Counted from the first letter of the stretch, positions 8,597 to 15,687 are shown. The stretch is 17,410 nt of DNA from JAZDMK01 sp043800975 (GCA_043800975.1 JAZDMK010000186.1:1-17410); one strand, 5' to 3'. A program made the numbers and translations. Notes: generated by a model from the sequence alone, not told the origin.

Positions 8597-9576
8597 TCCT
8601 GTTCAGGTTTATGGTTGTTTTTTTCATTTTCTTCTTCTTCAACGGGCATGGTTTCCAATACAATCTGAAATGCCGTTTCTAAAGCATATTCATGATCAGA
8701 TGGCAGCGGACGTACTTTTGCAAATTTTACGAGGTCCGATAAACGGAGGAGTTTTTCAAGACGATCATTTAAAGTTTCCTGCAAGCCAAGTTTATTAAAT
8801 GATTTTATGATATCGTCAGTTATCATTTCCATCGCTGCAAAGCCGAATTGTTCTTCCAGATAGGTGCGTGTAATATCTGAAAGCTGGCTGTAGTATTGTT
8901 TTACCTGTTCTTTTTGCCAGAGCTTTTCCTCTTTGAGCTTATTCAGATTTTGTAATGCCAGTACATGAGGTTTTAGTCTGGGCTTACTGTCTCTGCGGAA
9001 CAAAGGTTTTTTACTTCTTATTCTGCGAATAATAATAATAGTAAGAATCGTAACAAGAATAGCTCCGACCGCAATGTAAATATAGGGAAGTGCTTCTTTC
9101 CATGACCAGGGAACTCCCAGTGGACCTTTGATTTCACGAAAATCCTTGGTTGTATCAACGGGAACTGTGTTGACATATAGTATAAGCGGATTCGTTAATG
9201 CTTTTATCAGGTTTGTGTCGGATTGTTTTTTGAAAAGAAATTCAAAAATGGGAACGGCCCATGTTCCCGAATCGTAGGATGTTATTAAGAATCGTTGATT
9301 AAGATTCAGCGTGTTTTTATTATCTGTAATGAGTGTATCAATGGTAGTACGACCCAGAATCTGCAATTGCGGACTGAGTGAATCGTACGGGCGTGGCCAA
9401 CCAATAAGGTATTCCTTTGGGCACTGAACATTTAATTCGAAAATTACATGATCACCAATCAGAATTTTGTTGTTGCTGATGCGCGAACTGACACGGATAT
9501 CCTGTGCATACAAAAGATTCATCCAGAATAAACTGAACACTACAAAGAAAAGCCTGTATGAAAATTTAGAAATCAT
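8593..9576 (-). CDS. Bat-operon membrane protein with BatD-like periplasmic domain and DUF4381-like tail
   Basis: This 327-residue protein has a signal peptide (about 1–24, ending LLYAQ), a periplasmic beta-rich domain (about 25–155), one membrane helix (about 164–185) and a basic stop-transfer region (RRIRSKKPLFRR). Its cytoplasmic part is helical (about 205–312). The latter contains QYYSQLSDITRTYLEEQFG, MEMITDDIIKSF and LLRLSDLVKFAKVRP, the sequence style of DUF4381 proteins found between DUF58 and batA genes in other phyla. The periplasmic domain resembles the opening domain of BatD. The tail ends in a run of acidic residues (EEEEN). It overlaps both neighbours by 4 bases. It probably links the cytoplasmic MoxR/DUF58 pair to the periplasmic Bat proteins, but no specific activity can be assigned. 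Confidence 0.8.
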   Translation of the reverse strand: MISKFSYRLFFVVFSLFWMNLLYAQDIRVSSRISNNKILIGDHVIFELNVQCPKEYLIGWPRPYDSLSPQLQILGRTTIDTLITDNKNTLNLNQRFLITSYDSGTWAVPIFEFLFKKQSDTNLIKALTNPLILYVNTVPVDTTKDFREIKGPLGVPWSWKEALPYIYIAVGAILVTILTIIIIRRIRSKKPLFRRDSKPRLKPHVLALQNLNKLKEEKLWQKEQVKQYYSQLSDITRTYLEEQFGFAAMEMITDDIIKSFNKLGLQETLNDRLEKLLRLSDLVKFAKVRPLPSDHEYALETAFQIVLETMPVEEEENEKNNHKPEQE

Positions 9577-10448
9577 TTTCTTCTTTCCCTTTTCTTAAAC
9601 ATGCGTATCAGAGGTTTCACATAATCTTCATCCACACGGATACGAACTGCATCAATTCCGTTTCGGATAAACATTTCGTCAAGGCGGGATTCCTTAACAA
9701 GCCACCAGTTGGTATAATTCTTACGTGTTTTATTATTGGAAGTGTCAATCGTTTTAATTTCGCCGGATTCAGCATCCCGTATCTGCAACAATCCGATGCG
9801 CGGCAATTCTTTTTCGCGCTGATCATAAACGCGCAATGCAACCAGATCATGTTTTCTGGAAACAATTCTCAAAGGATCTTCAAAGCGGTCGTTCAGAAAA
9901 TCGGAGAGCAGAAAAACAATAGCTCTCTTTTTTATTACGTTTGAAAAATATTTCAGTGCAACCGAAATGTCTGTCTTCTTTGATACAGGCTCAAACTGAA
10001 TAAGCTCACGGATAATATGAAGAATGTGTGTCTTACCTTTTTTTGGTGGAATAAATTTTTCTATCCTGTCGCTGAATAATATCATTCCAACTTTATCATT
10101 ATTCTTAATCGCAGAGTAGGAAAGAACTGCAGCAATCTCAGTCAGCTGTTCACGCTTTAGTTTTTTACTGGTTCCAAAATGTTCCGATGCACTGACGTCG
10201 ACAAGAAGCATAACAGTAAGTTCTCGCTCTTCTTCGTATACCTTGATATACGGATGATTGAAACGTGCTGTAACATTCCAGTCGATCAAACGAATGTCGT
10301 CGCCATATTGGTATTCGCGGACTTCCGAAAAGGTCATCCCTTTTCCTTTAAAAGCACTGTGGTACTCACCCGAAAATATCTGGTTGGTAAGCCCGCGCGT
10401 TTTAATTTCGATCTTCCGTACTTTTTTTATCAGCTCGGTTGTTTCCAC
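9573..10448 (-). CDS. DUF58-domain VWA-like protein
   Basis: This 291-residue soluble protein carries the DUF58 signature at about 38–74 (MTFSEVREYQYGDDIRLIDW, then ARFNHPYIKVYEEE). A VWA-like fold follows, with a DxSxS metal motif DVSAS (Asp84, Ser86, Ser88) and LLSDFLND as a likely later metal-site strand. No signal or membrane helix is visible, so it should be cytoplasmic. DUF58 genes nearly always sit directly downstream of moxR, and their proteins are regarded as MoxR partners. It begins 27 bases after the moxR stop and overlaps the next gene by 4 bases. Confidence 0.92.
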   Translation of the reverse strand: METTELIKKVRKIEIKTRGLTNQIFSGEYHSAFKGKGMTFSEVREYQYGDDIRLIDWNVTARFNHPYIKVYEEERELTVMLLVDVSASEHFGTSKKLKREQLTEIAAVLSYSAIKNNDKVGMILFSDRIEKFIPPKKGKTHILHIIRELIQFEPVSKKTDISVALKYFSNVIKKRAIVFLLSDFLNDRFEDPLRIVSRKHDLVALRVYDQREKELPRIGLLQIRDAESGEIKTIDTSNNKTRKNYTNWWLVKESRLDEMFIRNGIDAVRIRVDEDYVKPLIRMFKKRERRK

Positions 10449-10475
10449 TTTTCCTGTGTTATGTCAAGAAAATGA

Positions 10476-11468
10476 TCAGGGAACTTCAACTGCGTTCAAA
10501 ACCTGGTTGATGATTTCTTCTGTTGTAATATTTTCCGCTTCCGCTTCGTATGTCAGGCCAATTCTGTGACGCAGCACATCGTGGCAAACTGCACGCACAT
10601 CTTCCGGAATCACGTATCCTCTTCTGCGGATAAACGCATAAGCTTTGGAAGCTATTGCAAGGTTGATGCTGGCACGTGGTGAACTGCCATAACTGATCAT
10701 TTGCCGCAGGTTTGGAAGGCGGTAATCAGCCGGGAAGCGAGTAGCGAAGACAATGTCAGTAATATAATTTTCAATTTTTTCATCCAGATAAATTTCCCGG
10801 ACGATACCTCTTGCACGTATGATCGCTTCTGTAGTAACAACTTTATTGGGTTCAGGAAGTGCTGCATTGTTTTCACGCATGATCAGTTTTTCTTCTTCCT
10901 TCGCAGGATAAGTGATAACAACCTTCAGCATGAAGCGGTCAATCTGGGCTTCAGGCAAAGGATAGGTTCCTTCCTGCTCAATCGGGTTTTGTGTGGCAAG
11001 AACAAGGAAGGGCTCTTCCAGCGGGTAGGAGCGGTCTCCAATGGTTACCTGGCGTTCCTGCATAGCTTCTAACAATGCACTTTGTACTTTCGCCGGGGCG
11101 CGATTAATTTCATCAGCTAAAATGAAGTTAGCGAAAATAGGGCCTTTACGCACATTGAATTCTTCATTCTTCTGACTGTAAACCATGGTTCCAATCAGGT
11201 CGGCGGGAAGCAGATCCGGCGTGAACTGAATTCTGCTGAACTTAGCCTGAATGGCTGAAGCCAGTGTTTTTATCGCCAGTGTTTTGGCAAGGCCGGGAAC
11301 ACCTTCCAACAGAATATGTCCGTTCGAAAGTAACCCGATCATCAGCCGTTCCACCATGTGACGTTGTCCGATAATCACTTTTCCCATTTCCATGGATAAA
11401 AGGTCTACAAATGCACTTTCCTTGCTGATCCGTTCATTCAGCTCGGTAATGTCTGTAATTTGCTGCAT
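10476..11468 (-). CDS. moxR: MoxR-family AAA+ ATPase
   Basis: This 330-residue protein has the MoxR signatures in order: Walker A GVPGLAKT (56–63), Walker B FILADE (115–120) with INRAPAKVQSALLEAMQE, and a sensor-1 region LATQNPIEQEGTYPLPEAQIDRF (about 157–179). A C-terminal lid domain contains GSSPRAS and EDVRAVCHDVLRHRIGL. MoxR ATPases act as chaperones that load or activate VWA proteins, and three VWA-type partners are encoded directly downstream. It is the first gene of the operon and has a good upstream promoter with a leader of roughly 15 bases. The ATG at 11468 leaves MQQITDITELNERIS as the N-terminus, a normal length for the family. Confidence 0.95.
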   Translation of the reverse strand: MQQITDITELNERISKESAFVDLLSMEMGKVIIGQRHMVERLMIGLLSNGHILLEGVPGLAKTLAIKTLASAIQAKFSRIQFTPDLLPADLIGTMVYSQKNEEFNVRKGPIFANFILADEINRAPAKVQSALLEAMQERQVTIGDRSYPLEEPFLVLATQNPIEQEGTYPLPEAQIDRFMLKVVITYPAKEEEKLIMRENNAALPEPNKVVTTEAIIRARGIVREIYLDEKIENYITDIVFATRFPADYRLPNLRQMISYGSSPRASINLAIASKAYAFIRRRGYVIPEDVRAVCHDVLRHRIGLTYEAEAENITTEEIINQVLNAVEVP

Positions 11469-11489
11469 ATCTCTTTTTCGTTAAGGGAG

Positions 11490-11521
11490 CAAAAGTAGTG
11501 AACTGAAAAGGAAATAAGCAA
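11490..11521 (-). promoter_or_regulatory. Promoter of the moxR–bat operon (Bacteroidetes type)
   Basis: On the minus strand a perfect TAnnTTTG box, TACTTTTG, occupies 11497–11490. A TTG (11521–11519) lies 21 bases upstream, close to the TTG-N19–21-TAnnTTTG layout of primary-sigma promoters in Bacteroidota. Transcription would begin near 11484, giving a very short, purine-rich leader before the moxR ATG at 11468. No other box of this quality was seen in the 146-base gap. Confidence 0.65.
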
Positions 11522-11529
11522 GATCGCCC

Positions 11530-11565
11530 GTTAAAAAATGTTACTTGGGCTGTTAAAAATTGTTA
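11530..11565 (-). promoter_or_regulatory. Candidate operator: phased GTTA direct repeats upstream of moxR promoter
   Basis: GTTAAAAAATGTTA (11530–11543) and GTTAAAAATTGTTA (11552–11565) are 13/14 identical, with starts 22 bases apart. Inside them GTTA occurs four times, at 11530, 11540, 11552 and 11562, spaced 10, 12 and 10 bases, roughly one helical turn each. The block ends 9 bases upstream of the -33 element, where an activator or an A-tract UP-like element would sit. The binding protein is unknown, and background A/T richness may explain part of the similarity. Confidence 0.4.
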
Positions 11566-11581
11566 AAGCAAAAATGTTTTG

Positions 11582-11623
11582 AAAAAGCCTGATTGATAAG
11601 GGGAAGAGGAGTGTTTAATCAGG
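11582..11623 (-). terminator. Probable intrinsic terminator of the small lipoprotein gene
   Basis: On the minus strand CCTGATT (11623–11617) and AATCAGG (11594–11588) form a perfect 7-bp stem with a 22-base loop, followed by C and five T (plus-strand A run 11582–11586). The stem begins inside the last codons and stop of the lipoprotein gene. The long loop weakens the call. It would separate this gene from the moxR promoter just downstream. Confidence 0.45.
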
Positions 11624-12058
11624 AATGAACCAGAAAAGCAAATCTCCATCTTCATAATACAGACGCAATTGTTTCCTTTTTAAAGATATGATTTCAAACT
11701 CTACCTCTCCACTTGCATAGGGATGTCTGACCAAATATTTTTTATCATAATCTAATTCCCATTCCCCTTCAGATGATTGGAAATCCCACATGGCAAAGTA
11801 TGTGCCGTCCGTTGAATATGAAATGTAGTAGGAAGGAGCCGTTGATTTCCACGCATCCGTGTAATCCTGATCTCCTTTAAATACTTTGTCGACTTTCCAT
11901 GCGTTTCCGCAAAGCCTCGATTTCTTTGATGATAAACTAAAAGCAGGGCCATCTTCATATTTTTTGCAGGAAGGGAATGAAAAAGTAAGTGCCAGAATGA
12001 AAAGTGCAATGAGTGATTTGCAGAATACATTAACCAAAATTCGGAAGTGTGTTTTCAT
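11615..12058 (-). CDS. Small uncharacterised lipoprotein (lipocalin-like)
   Basis: This 147-residue protein starts with a basic N-terminus and a hydrophobic helix (about 15–28). The lipobox-like FPSC gives the acylated cysteine at 31, followed by the CKKYEDGPAF motif that is common after the lipobox in Bacteroidota lipoproteins. The mature part begins LCGNAWKVDKVFKGD and alternates short beta strands with Y/W/D-rich turns (YYISYSTDGTYFAMW, EGEWELDYDKKYL). This suggests a small lipocalin-like barrel, but no family can be named with certainty. It is divergent from the Cys-cluster gene across 178 bases and appears monocistronic. Confidence 0.75.
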   Translation of the reverse strand: MKTHFRILVNVFCKSLIALFILALTFSFPSCKKYEDGPAFSLSSKKSRLCGNAWKVDKVFKGDQDYTDAWKSTAPSYYISYSTDGTYFAMWDFQSSEGEWELDYDKKYLVRHPYASGEVEFEIISLKRKQLRLYYEDGDLLFWFIPD

Positions 12059-12084
12059 TTAAAACATTTTTTGTTATCGTTTTG

Positions 12085-12092
12085 CAAATTTA
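12085..12092 (-). promoter_or_regulatory. Candidate -7 box for the small lipoprotein gene
   Basis: The minus strand reads TAAATTTG at 12092–12085, matching TAnnTTTG, 27 bases before the ATG at 12058. No TTG is found at the expected upstream distance (a TTA lies about 22 bases away), so only the -7 half is supported. Confidence 0.4.
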
Positions 12093-12132
12093 ATATTATA
12101 ATCGTTGAAGTCGTTAACACGTTTTTTTTAAA

Positions 12133-12163
12133 TTGTACATTTTCCTAAAAAAATGTATTTTTG
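12133..12163 (+). promoter_or_regulatory. Promoter of the Cys-cluster gene / mtnA operon
   Basis: TTG at 12133–12135 and TATTTTTG at 12156–12163 are separated by 20 bases, a full match to the Bacteroidetes promoter pattern TTG-N20-TAnnTTTG. Transcription would start near 12169, leaving a leader of about 67 bases before the ATG at 12237. That is notably longer than the other leaders here. The leader is A-rich and shows no strong Shine-Dalgarno sequence close to the start. Confidence 0.65.
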
Positions 12164-12236
12164 TTTTGCATTAAACTAATGTGGCAAACATTTTGAGAAA
12201 AAGGACATCCATTTAATTTCACCAAAACCAAAAAAA

Positions 12237-13019
12237 ATGAATTCTAATCTTGTCAAAGTATTTTTCCTCACCACTTTTTTCATTCTTTATTCCTTATCAT
12301 CCAACGCACAGGTCAATCAGATCAAGGATGGTGCTGATAAAAATAAATCAAAACCGAAAGAAAAAGGCAGTTCGTCAAGCCCTGATGGCTGCGGTGGCCC
12401 TTGCCTGGAAGGATGTTTCAACGGATGTACCATTGCCGGTGCTTCTCTGGCTATAGCTTACCATGCTAAATTGCTGGAAACAAAAGACAAAAATCCATTG
12501 ATTACGTCTGTCGATGTGATGCTGCATACAGCCAATGAACCTTCCTGGAATTCCATGACAACCACGCCACGTATTCATGGTACATGGGGTCTGTTTGGAA
12601 CTGATTTTCGTATGTGTATGATCAATGATATGAATTACGGTGATTTCTGGAGAACCATTGACTGGAATGTAATTCAGCTGAATCTCATAGCTATTCCTGA
12701 ATTCACACTTCGGCTGGGAACAGGCTTTATGTACGATCAATATGAAAAAGAATATTATGGTGAGCAAATGCTGGGCATGGAATTTAATTATGAAAGGAAA
12801 TACCATGGCACATTTGAAATCCGCTATGCAGATAACTATGATGCAGATTTGATTCCACGTATTGAAATGAATCTTCGTGGTGACGTCAGGTTTTATGATG
12901 ACAAGCACATTTCTATTTATGGAACGGTAGGCGGATTGTATCAAAAATATTTTTCTGGCAGTACTTCCGGCACTACGATGTGGAGCATTCAGACCGGATT
13001 ACGATTGAACTATCATTAA
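12237..13019 (+). CDS. Exported CX3CX3CX3C protein, probable outer-membrane beta-barrel (unknown family)
   Basis: This 260-residue protein has a signal peptide (about 1–25, ending SSNAQ), a charged/Ser-rich linker (about 28–49) and four evenly spaced cysteines at 52, 56, 60 and 64. Each cysteine is preceded by Gly or Pro (GC, GPC, GC, GC). A short Ala-rich helix (about 66–80) follows. From about 90 onward the sequence alternates amphipathic aromatic strands with turns, for example TLRLGTGFMYDQY, GTFEIRYADNY, RGDVRFYDD, ISIYGTVGGLYQKY and a final WSIQTGLRLNYH. This fits a small outer-membrane barrel of about eight strands. A fifth cysteine sits at 127. I do not recognise the family. It is the first gene after a strong promoter and ends 9 bases before mtnA, so co-transcription is likely though a functional link is not shown. 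Confidence 0.8.
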   Translation: MNSNLVKVFFLTTFFILYSLSSNAQVNQIKDGADKNKSKPKEKGSSSSPDGCGGPCLEGCFNGCTIAGASLAIAYHAKLLETKDKNPLITSVDVMLHTANEPSWNSMTTTPRIHGTWGLFGTDFRMCMINDMNYGDFWRTIDWNVIQLNLIAIPEFTLRLGTGFMYDQYEKEYYGEQMLGMEFNYERKYHGTFEIRYADNYDADLIPRIEMNLRGDVRFYDDKHISIYGTVGGLYQKYFSGSTSGTTMWSIQTGLRLNYH

Positions 13020-13028
13020 TTTTTTATT

Positions 13029-14138
13029 GTGAATATATACGGCAAGCATTACCGAACGATCTGGCAGAATGAGGATGATGGCTCGGTGGAAGTGATCGAC
13101 CAGCGTTTGTTGCCTTTCGAGTTTAAAACAATCCGGCTGAATACAGTCGAAGAAATCCACGATGCCATTGCTTCCATGATGGTGCGTGGTGCACCGCTGA
13201 TAGGAATCACAGCTGCTTATGGAATGTATCTGGCTGCAAAAAATCTGAAAGCAGATGCCGACATTCAGAGTGAAATGAACAAAGCGGCACTGTATCTGAA
13301 TTCTGCACGTCCCACTGCGGTTAACCTTGCGTGGGCTACACGAACACAGCTGGGTTTCATTAAAGAAGCAAAAGATAAAAATACTGCGGTCGATATTTTA
13401 AAGAAATCAGCTGCACGCCTTGCCGATGAAGATGTCGAAAACTGCAGACGTATCGGTACATTCGGTCTTGATGTAATTAAAAAAATGGCAGAGAAGAAAA
13501 AAGGTGAAACTGTAAATATTCTCACCCATTGCAATGCGGGCTGGCTGGCATGCATCGATTGGGGCACTGCTACATCACCTATTTATCATGCCTTTGAAGC
13601 GGGTATTCCAATTCATGTGTGGGTTGATGAAACAAGACCCCGTTGTCAGGGATCACGGCTGACGGCATTTGAGCTGGGTCAGCAGGGTGTTCCGCATACT
13701 GTAATTGCCGATAATACTGGCGGACACCTGATGCAGCACGGGCTTGTGGACTTAGTTATTGTGGGAAGCGACCGCACCACAGCCAACGGAGATGTGTGTA
13801 ACAAAATCGGTACGTATTTGAAAGCACTGGCAGCAAACGATAATAAAATACCTTTTTATGCGGCATTGCCTGCATCCACGATCGACTGGAGCATGGAGGA
13901 TGGTGTGAAATCCATTCCTATTGAAGAAAGAAACTCCGACGAAGTACATTTTATGGAAGGTTGGGATGGTGAGAAAATGAATACAGTGCGCGTCACTCCT
14001 GAAAATTCGAATGCAGCCAATTATGGATTTGATGTAACACCTGCACGCCTTGTGACAGGAATTATTACCGAACGTGGTATTGCAACGGCCTCTAAAGAAG
14101 GACTGGCTGCGCTTTTTCCTGAATTCTCGGGCAAATGA
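13029..14138 (+). CDS. mtnA: S-methyl-5-thioribose-1-phosphate isomerase
   Basis: This 369-residue protein matches the usual length of MtnA, which converts 5-methylthioribose-1-phosphate to methylthioribulose-1-phosphate in methionine salvage. Visible landmarks are MVRGAPLIGITAAYG (51–65), ARPTAVNLAWA (93–103) and the catalytic Cys168 in THCNAGWLA. HVWVDETRPRCQGSRLTAFEL (196–216) and the catalytic Asp248 in GSDRTTANGDVCNKIGT follow. The C-terminus is FDVTPARLVTGIITERG. The start is a GTG at 13029, 9 bases after the preceding stop, and no ATG gives the conserved N-terminus. The stop overlaps the next gene's ATG by 4 bases, indicating coupled expression with the aldolase-fold enzyme that likely uses its product. 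The eIF2B-like initiation-factor family is the alternative, but the active-site residues favour MtnA. Confidence 0.95.
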   Translation: MNIYGKHYRTIWQNEDDGSVEVIDQRLLPFEFKTIRLNTVEEIHDAIASMMVRGAPLIGITAAYGMYLAAKNLKADADIQSEMNKAALYLNSARPTAVNLAWATRTQLGFIKEAKDKNTAVDILKKSAARLADEDVENCRRIGTFGLDVIKKMAEKKKGETVNILTHCNAGWLACIDWGTATSPIYHAFEAGIPIHVWVDETRPRCQGSRLTAFELGQQGVPHTVIADNTGGHLMQHGLVDLVIVGSDRTTANGDVCNKIGTYLKALAANDNKIPFYAALPASTIDWSMEDGVKSIPIEERNSDEVHFMEGWDGEKMNTVRVTPENSNAANYGFDVTPARLVTGIITERGIATASKEGLAALFPEFSGK

Positions 14139-14725
14139 TTTCTGAAGGGATCATTAAATATAACTGCATTTTTACGCAAGCAGATTTTGTTGTAAATGAT
14201 GAAATTCTTTTTCGTTTTAATGATTGCAGAAAAGTTTTGTCCGAAAGAAAATGGATTGGTGAATATGCCGAAGGGCTTGGCTTTGGAAATATCAGCATTA
14301 GGACAGAAAAGGGTTTTTTCATTACTGGATCCGGAACAGGTGGTTTTACTGTTTTAACAAAAGAGCATATTGCATGGGTTACAAAATGTGATGTGGATTC
14401 AAATACTGTTTGGTGCAAAGGCCCACTCCAGGCCTCTTCCGAATCCATGACCCATTCTGCTTTGTATGCAATGGATCCTGAAATTAAAGCGGTCATTCAT
14501 ATTCACGATTTAAAATTATGGGACAACCTGGCTGGGAAAGTGCCTGAAACATCCGAAAAGATTGAATATGAAACTCCGGAGATGGCACATGAAATGGAAA
14601 GATTGTATGTGCAAACCAATGTTAAAAACGAGAAAATAATTCGAATGGCAGGCCATAGCGAAGGTATCTTTGTTTTTAGTTCCGATCTGAATGAAGCATT
14701 AAAAATCCTATTTCGTTACAAGTGA
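14135..14725 (+). CDS. Class II aldolase/adducin-fold enzyme, MtnB-like (methylthioribulose-1-phosphate dehydratase or aldolase)
   Basis: This 196-residue protein has the class II aldolase order: GFGNISIR (49–56), ITGSGTGG (63–70), the catalytic-type Glu103 in ASSESMTHSALY, zinc-ligand HxH as His122/His124 in VIHIHD, and a third His174 in MAGHSEGIFVF. In the mtnA context the natural substrate is methylthioribulose-1-phosphate. MtnB would dehydrate it in the full methionine salvage pathway, whereas an Ald2-type aldolase would cleave it to DHAP and methylthioacetaldehyde. The sequence diverges from standard MtnB, with HIHDLKLW in place of the usual HTHS-like stretch. No later salvage genes are in the window, so I leave the reaction open and give no symbol. 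Its ATG overlaps the mtnA stop by 4 bases. Confidence 0.8.
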   Translation: MISEGIIKYNCIFTQADFVVNDEILFRFNDCRKVLSERKWIGEYAEGLGFGNISIRTEKGFFITGSGTGGFTVLTKEHIAWVTKCDVDSNTVWCKGPLQASSESMTHSALYAMDPEIKAVIHIHDLKLWDNLAGKVPETSEKIEYETPEMAHEMERLYVQTNVKNEKIIRMAGHSEGIFVFSSDLNEALKILFRYK

Positions 14726-14747
14726 ATTTCACATTTATTTTATTTAA

Positions 14748-14767
14748 CACATAGACACATAGGTCAC
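14748..14767 (+). repeat. CACATAG-type intergenic mini-element, copy 1
   Basis: The 74-base gap before the TraB/GumN gene holds CACATAGACACATAGGTCAC, a pair of CACATAG units 8 bases apart with a further CACATA 9 bases on (ending 14770). Allowing two single-base gaps it aligns with the minus-strand element at 15748–15766 downstream of the same gene. The rest of the gap is A/T-rich and shows no convincing promoter. Confidence 0.55.
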
Positions 14768-14799
14768 ATAAATTAAAAACATTTTTACGGTAAAGAAGC

Positions 14800-15687
14800 A
14801 TGATAAAAAAAAGTTCGGGTTCAATAATTTTAGCACTCATTGCATTTTTATTCCACCAGCCGCATGTGTTTTCGCAGGATGAGAACAAAACATTGTTGTG
14901 GGAAATCAGCGGGAAAAATCTGAAGAAGCCGTCCTATTTATATGGAACCATTCACATTCGTGACAAACGGGTTTTTAATTATGATACCGCAGTAGCAGGT
15001 GCATTCAGCCGTTCCGATGTATATGTCATGGAAATGGTGATGGATAAACTGGATCCGCAGAAGCAAAAAGATGCCGTGCTGATGAAAGACAGTACCCTTG
15101 ATCAGCTGATGACAAAGCAGGAATACAAAAGGCTAGACAGTGTTTTGAAGAAACGCACTAAGATGAGTTTGATGATGTACAATAAAATGAAACCATTTTT
15201 TTTGATGTCGGCAATGCAGGGTGCTTCACTGAATAAAGATTTGCCGGAAGCGCTGGATATGCATTTTTTATCACGGGCGAGAGAGGCCGGAAAAGAAGTG
15301 TTGGGTCTTGAAAAGTTAGAAGATCAGCTGTATGCTGTAGACAATATTACTTTGCGCGATCAGGTGAAAATGCTGCAGGCTTCTTTGGAAATGGATAGCA
15401 CTCAAACAAGAAAGGAATATGAAAAACTGATCAGCGTTTATCTGAAAGGTGATTTGGCTGGTATGCTGAAACTAACGGCAGACAGTACTTTGCCAAAGTC
15501 GTTTGAGAAAGTTTTTATACACAACCGCAATATTAAAATGGCTAACGGGTCAGAGAAAATATTTAAAAAGAAATCTGCTTTTATTGCTGTGGGAGCAGCA
15601 CATCTGGGAGGAGAGAAGGGTGTGATTGAATTGCTGCGAAAGAAAGGATATACAGTAAAGCCTGTTAAAACAAAATTTAAAGATTAA
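14800..15687 (+). CDS. TraB/GumN family protein
   Basis: This 295-residue protein has a signal peptide (about 1–26, ending HVFSQ) and the TraB/GumN hallmarks. These are LLWEISGKNLKKPSYLYGTIHI with the first GxxH motif (Gly49–His52), an acidic strand VYVMEMVMD (74–82), GLEKLEDQ in the middle and a second His motif VGAAHLGGEKGVIELLRKKGY near the end. The two GxxH motifs plus a Glu are the proposed metal site of the TIKI/TraB protease-like fold. An exported role is inferred and the substrate is unknown. It lies 74 bases after the aldolase-fold gene, looser than the preceding overlaps, and may be a separate unit or the operon end. Inverted CACATAG/CACGAAG elements flank it. Confidence 0.88.
   Translation: MIKKSSGSIILALIAFLFHQPHVFSQDENKTLLWEISGKNLKKPSYLYGTIHIRDKRVFNYDTAVAGAFSRSDVYVMEMVMDKLDPQKQKDAVLMKDSTLDQLMTKQEYKRLDSVLKKRTKMSLMMYNKMKPFFLMSAMQGASLNKDLPEALDMHFLSRAREAGKEVLGLEKLEDQLYAVDNITLRDQVKMLQASLEMDSTQTRKEYEKLISVYLKGDLAGMLKLTADSTLPKSFEKVFIHNRNIKMANGSEKIFKKKSAFIAVGAAHLGGEKGVIELLRKKGYTVKPVKTKFKD

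Noticed and set aside
12179..12196. Tiny upstream frame (ATG TGG CAA ACA TTT TGA) in the leader of the Cys-cluster gene
   Set aside because: Five codons with no ribosome-binding sequence and no leader-peptide pattern; most likely chance.
12375..12944. 189-codon open frame on the minus strand opposite the Cys-cluster gene
   Set aside because: It is I/F/H/C-rich with no recognisable motif. The plus-strand frame has a signal peptide, promoter and spacing to mtnA, so the antisense frame is a shadow.
14092..14496. 134-codon minus-strand frame across the mtnA/aldolase junction
   Set aside because: It crosses two conserved plus-strand genes and has no protein features.
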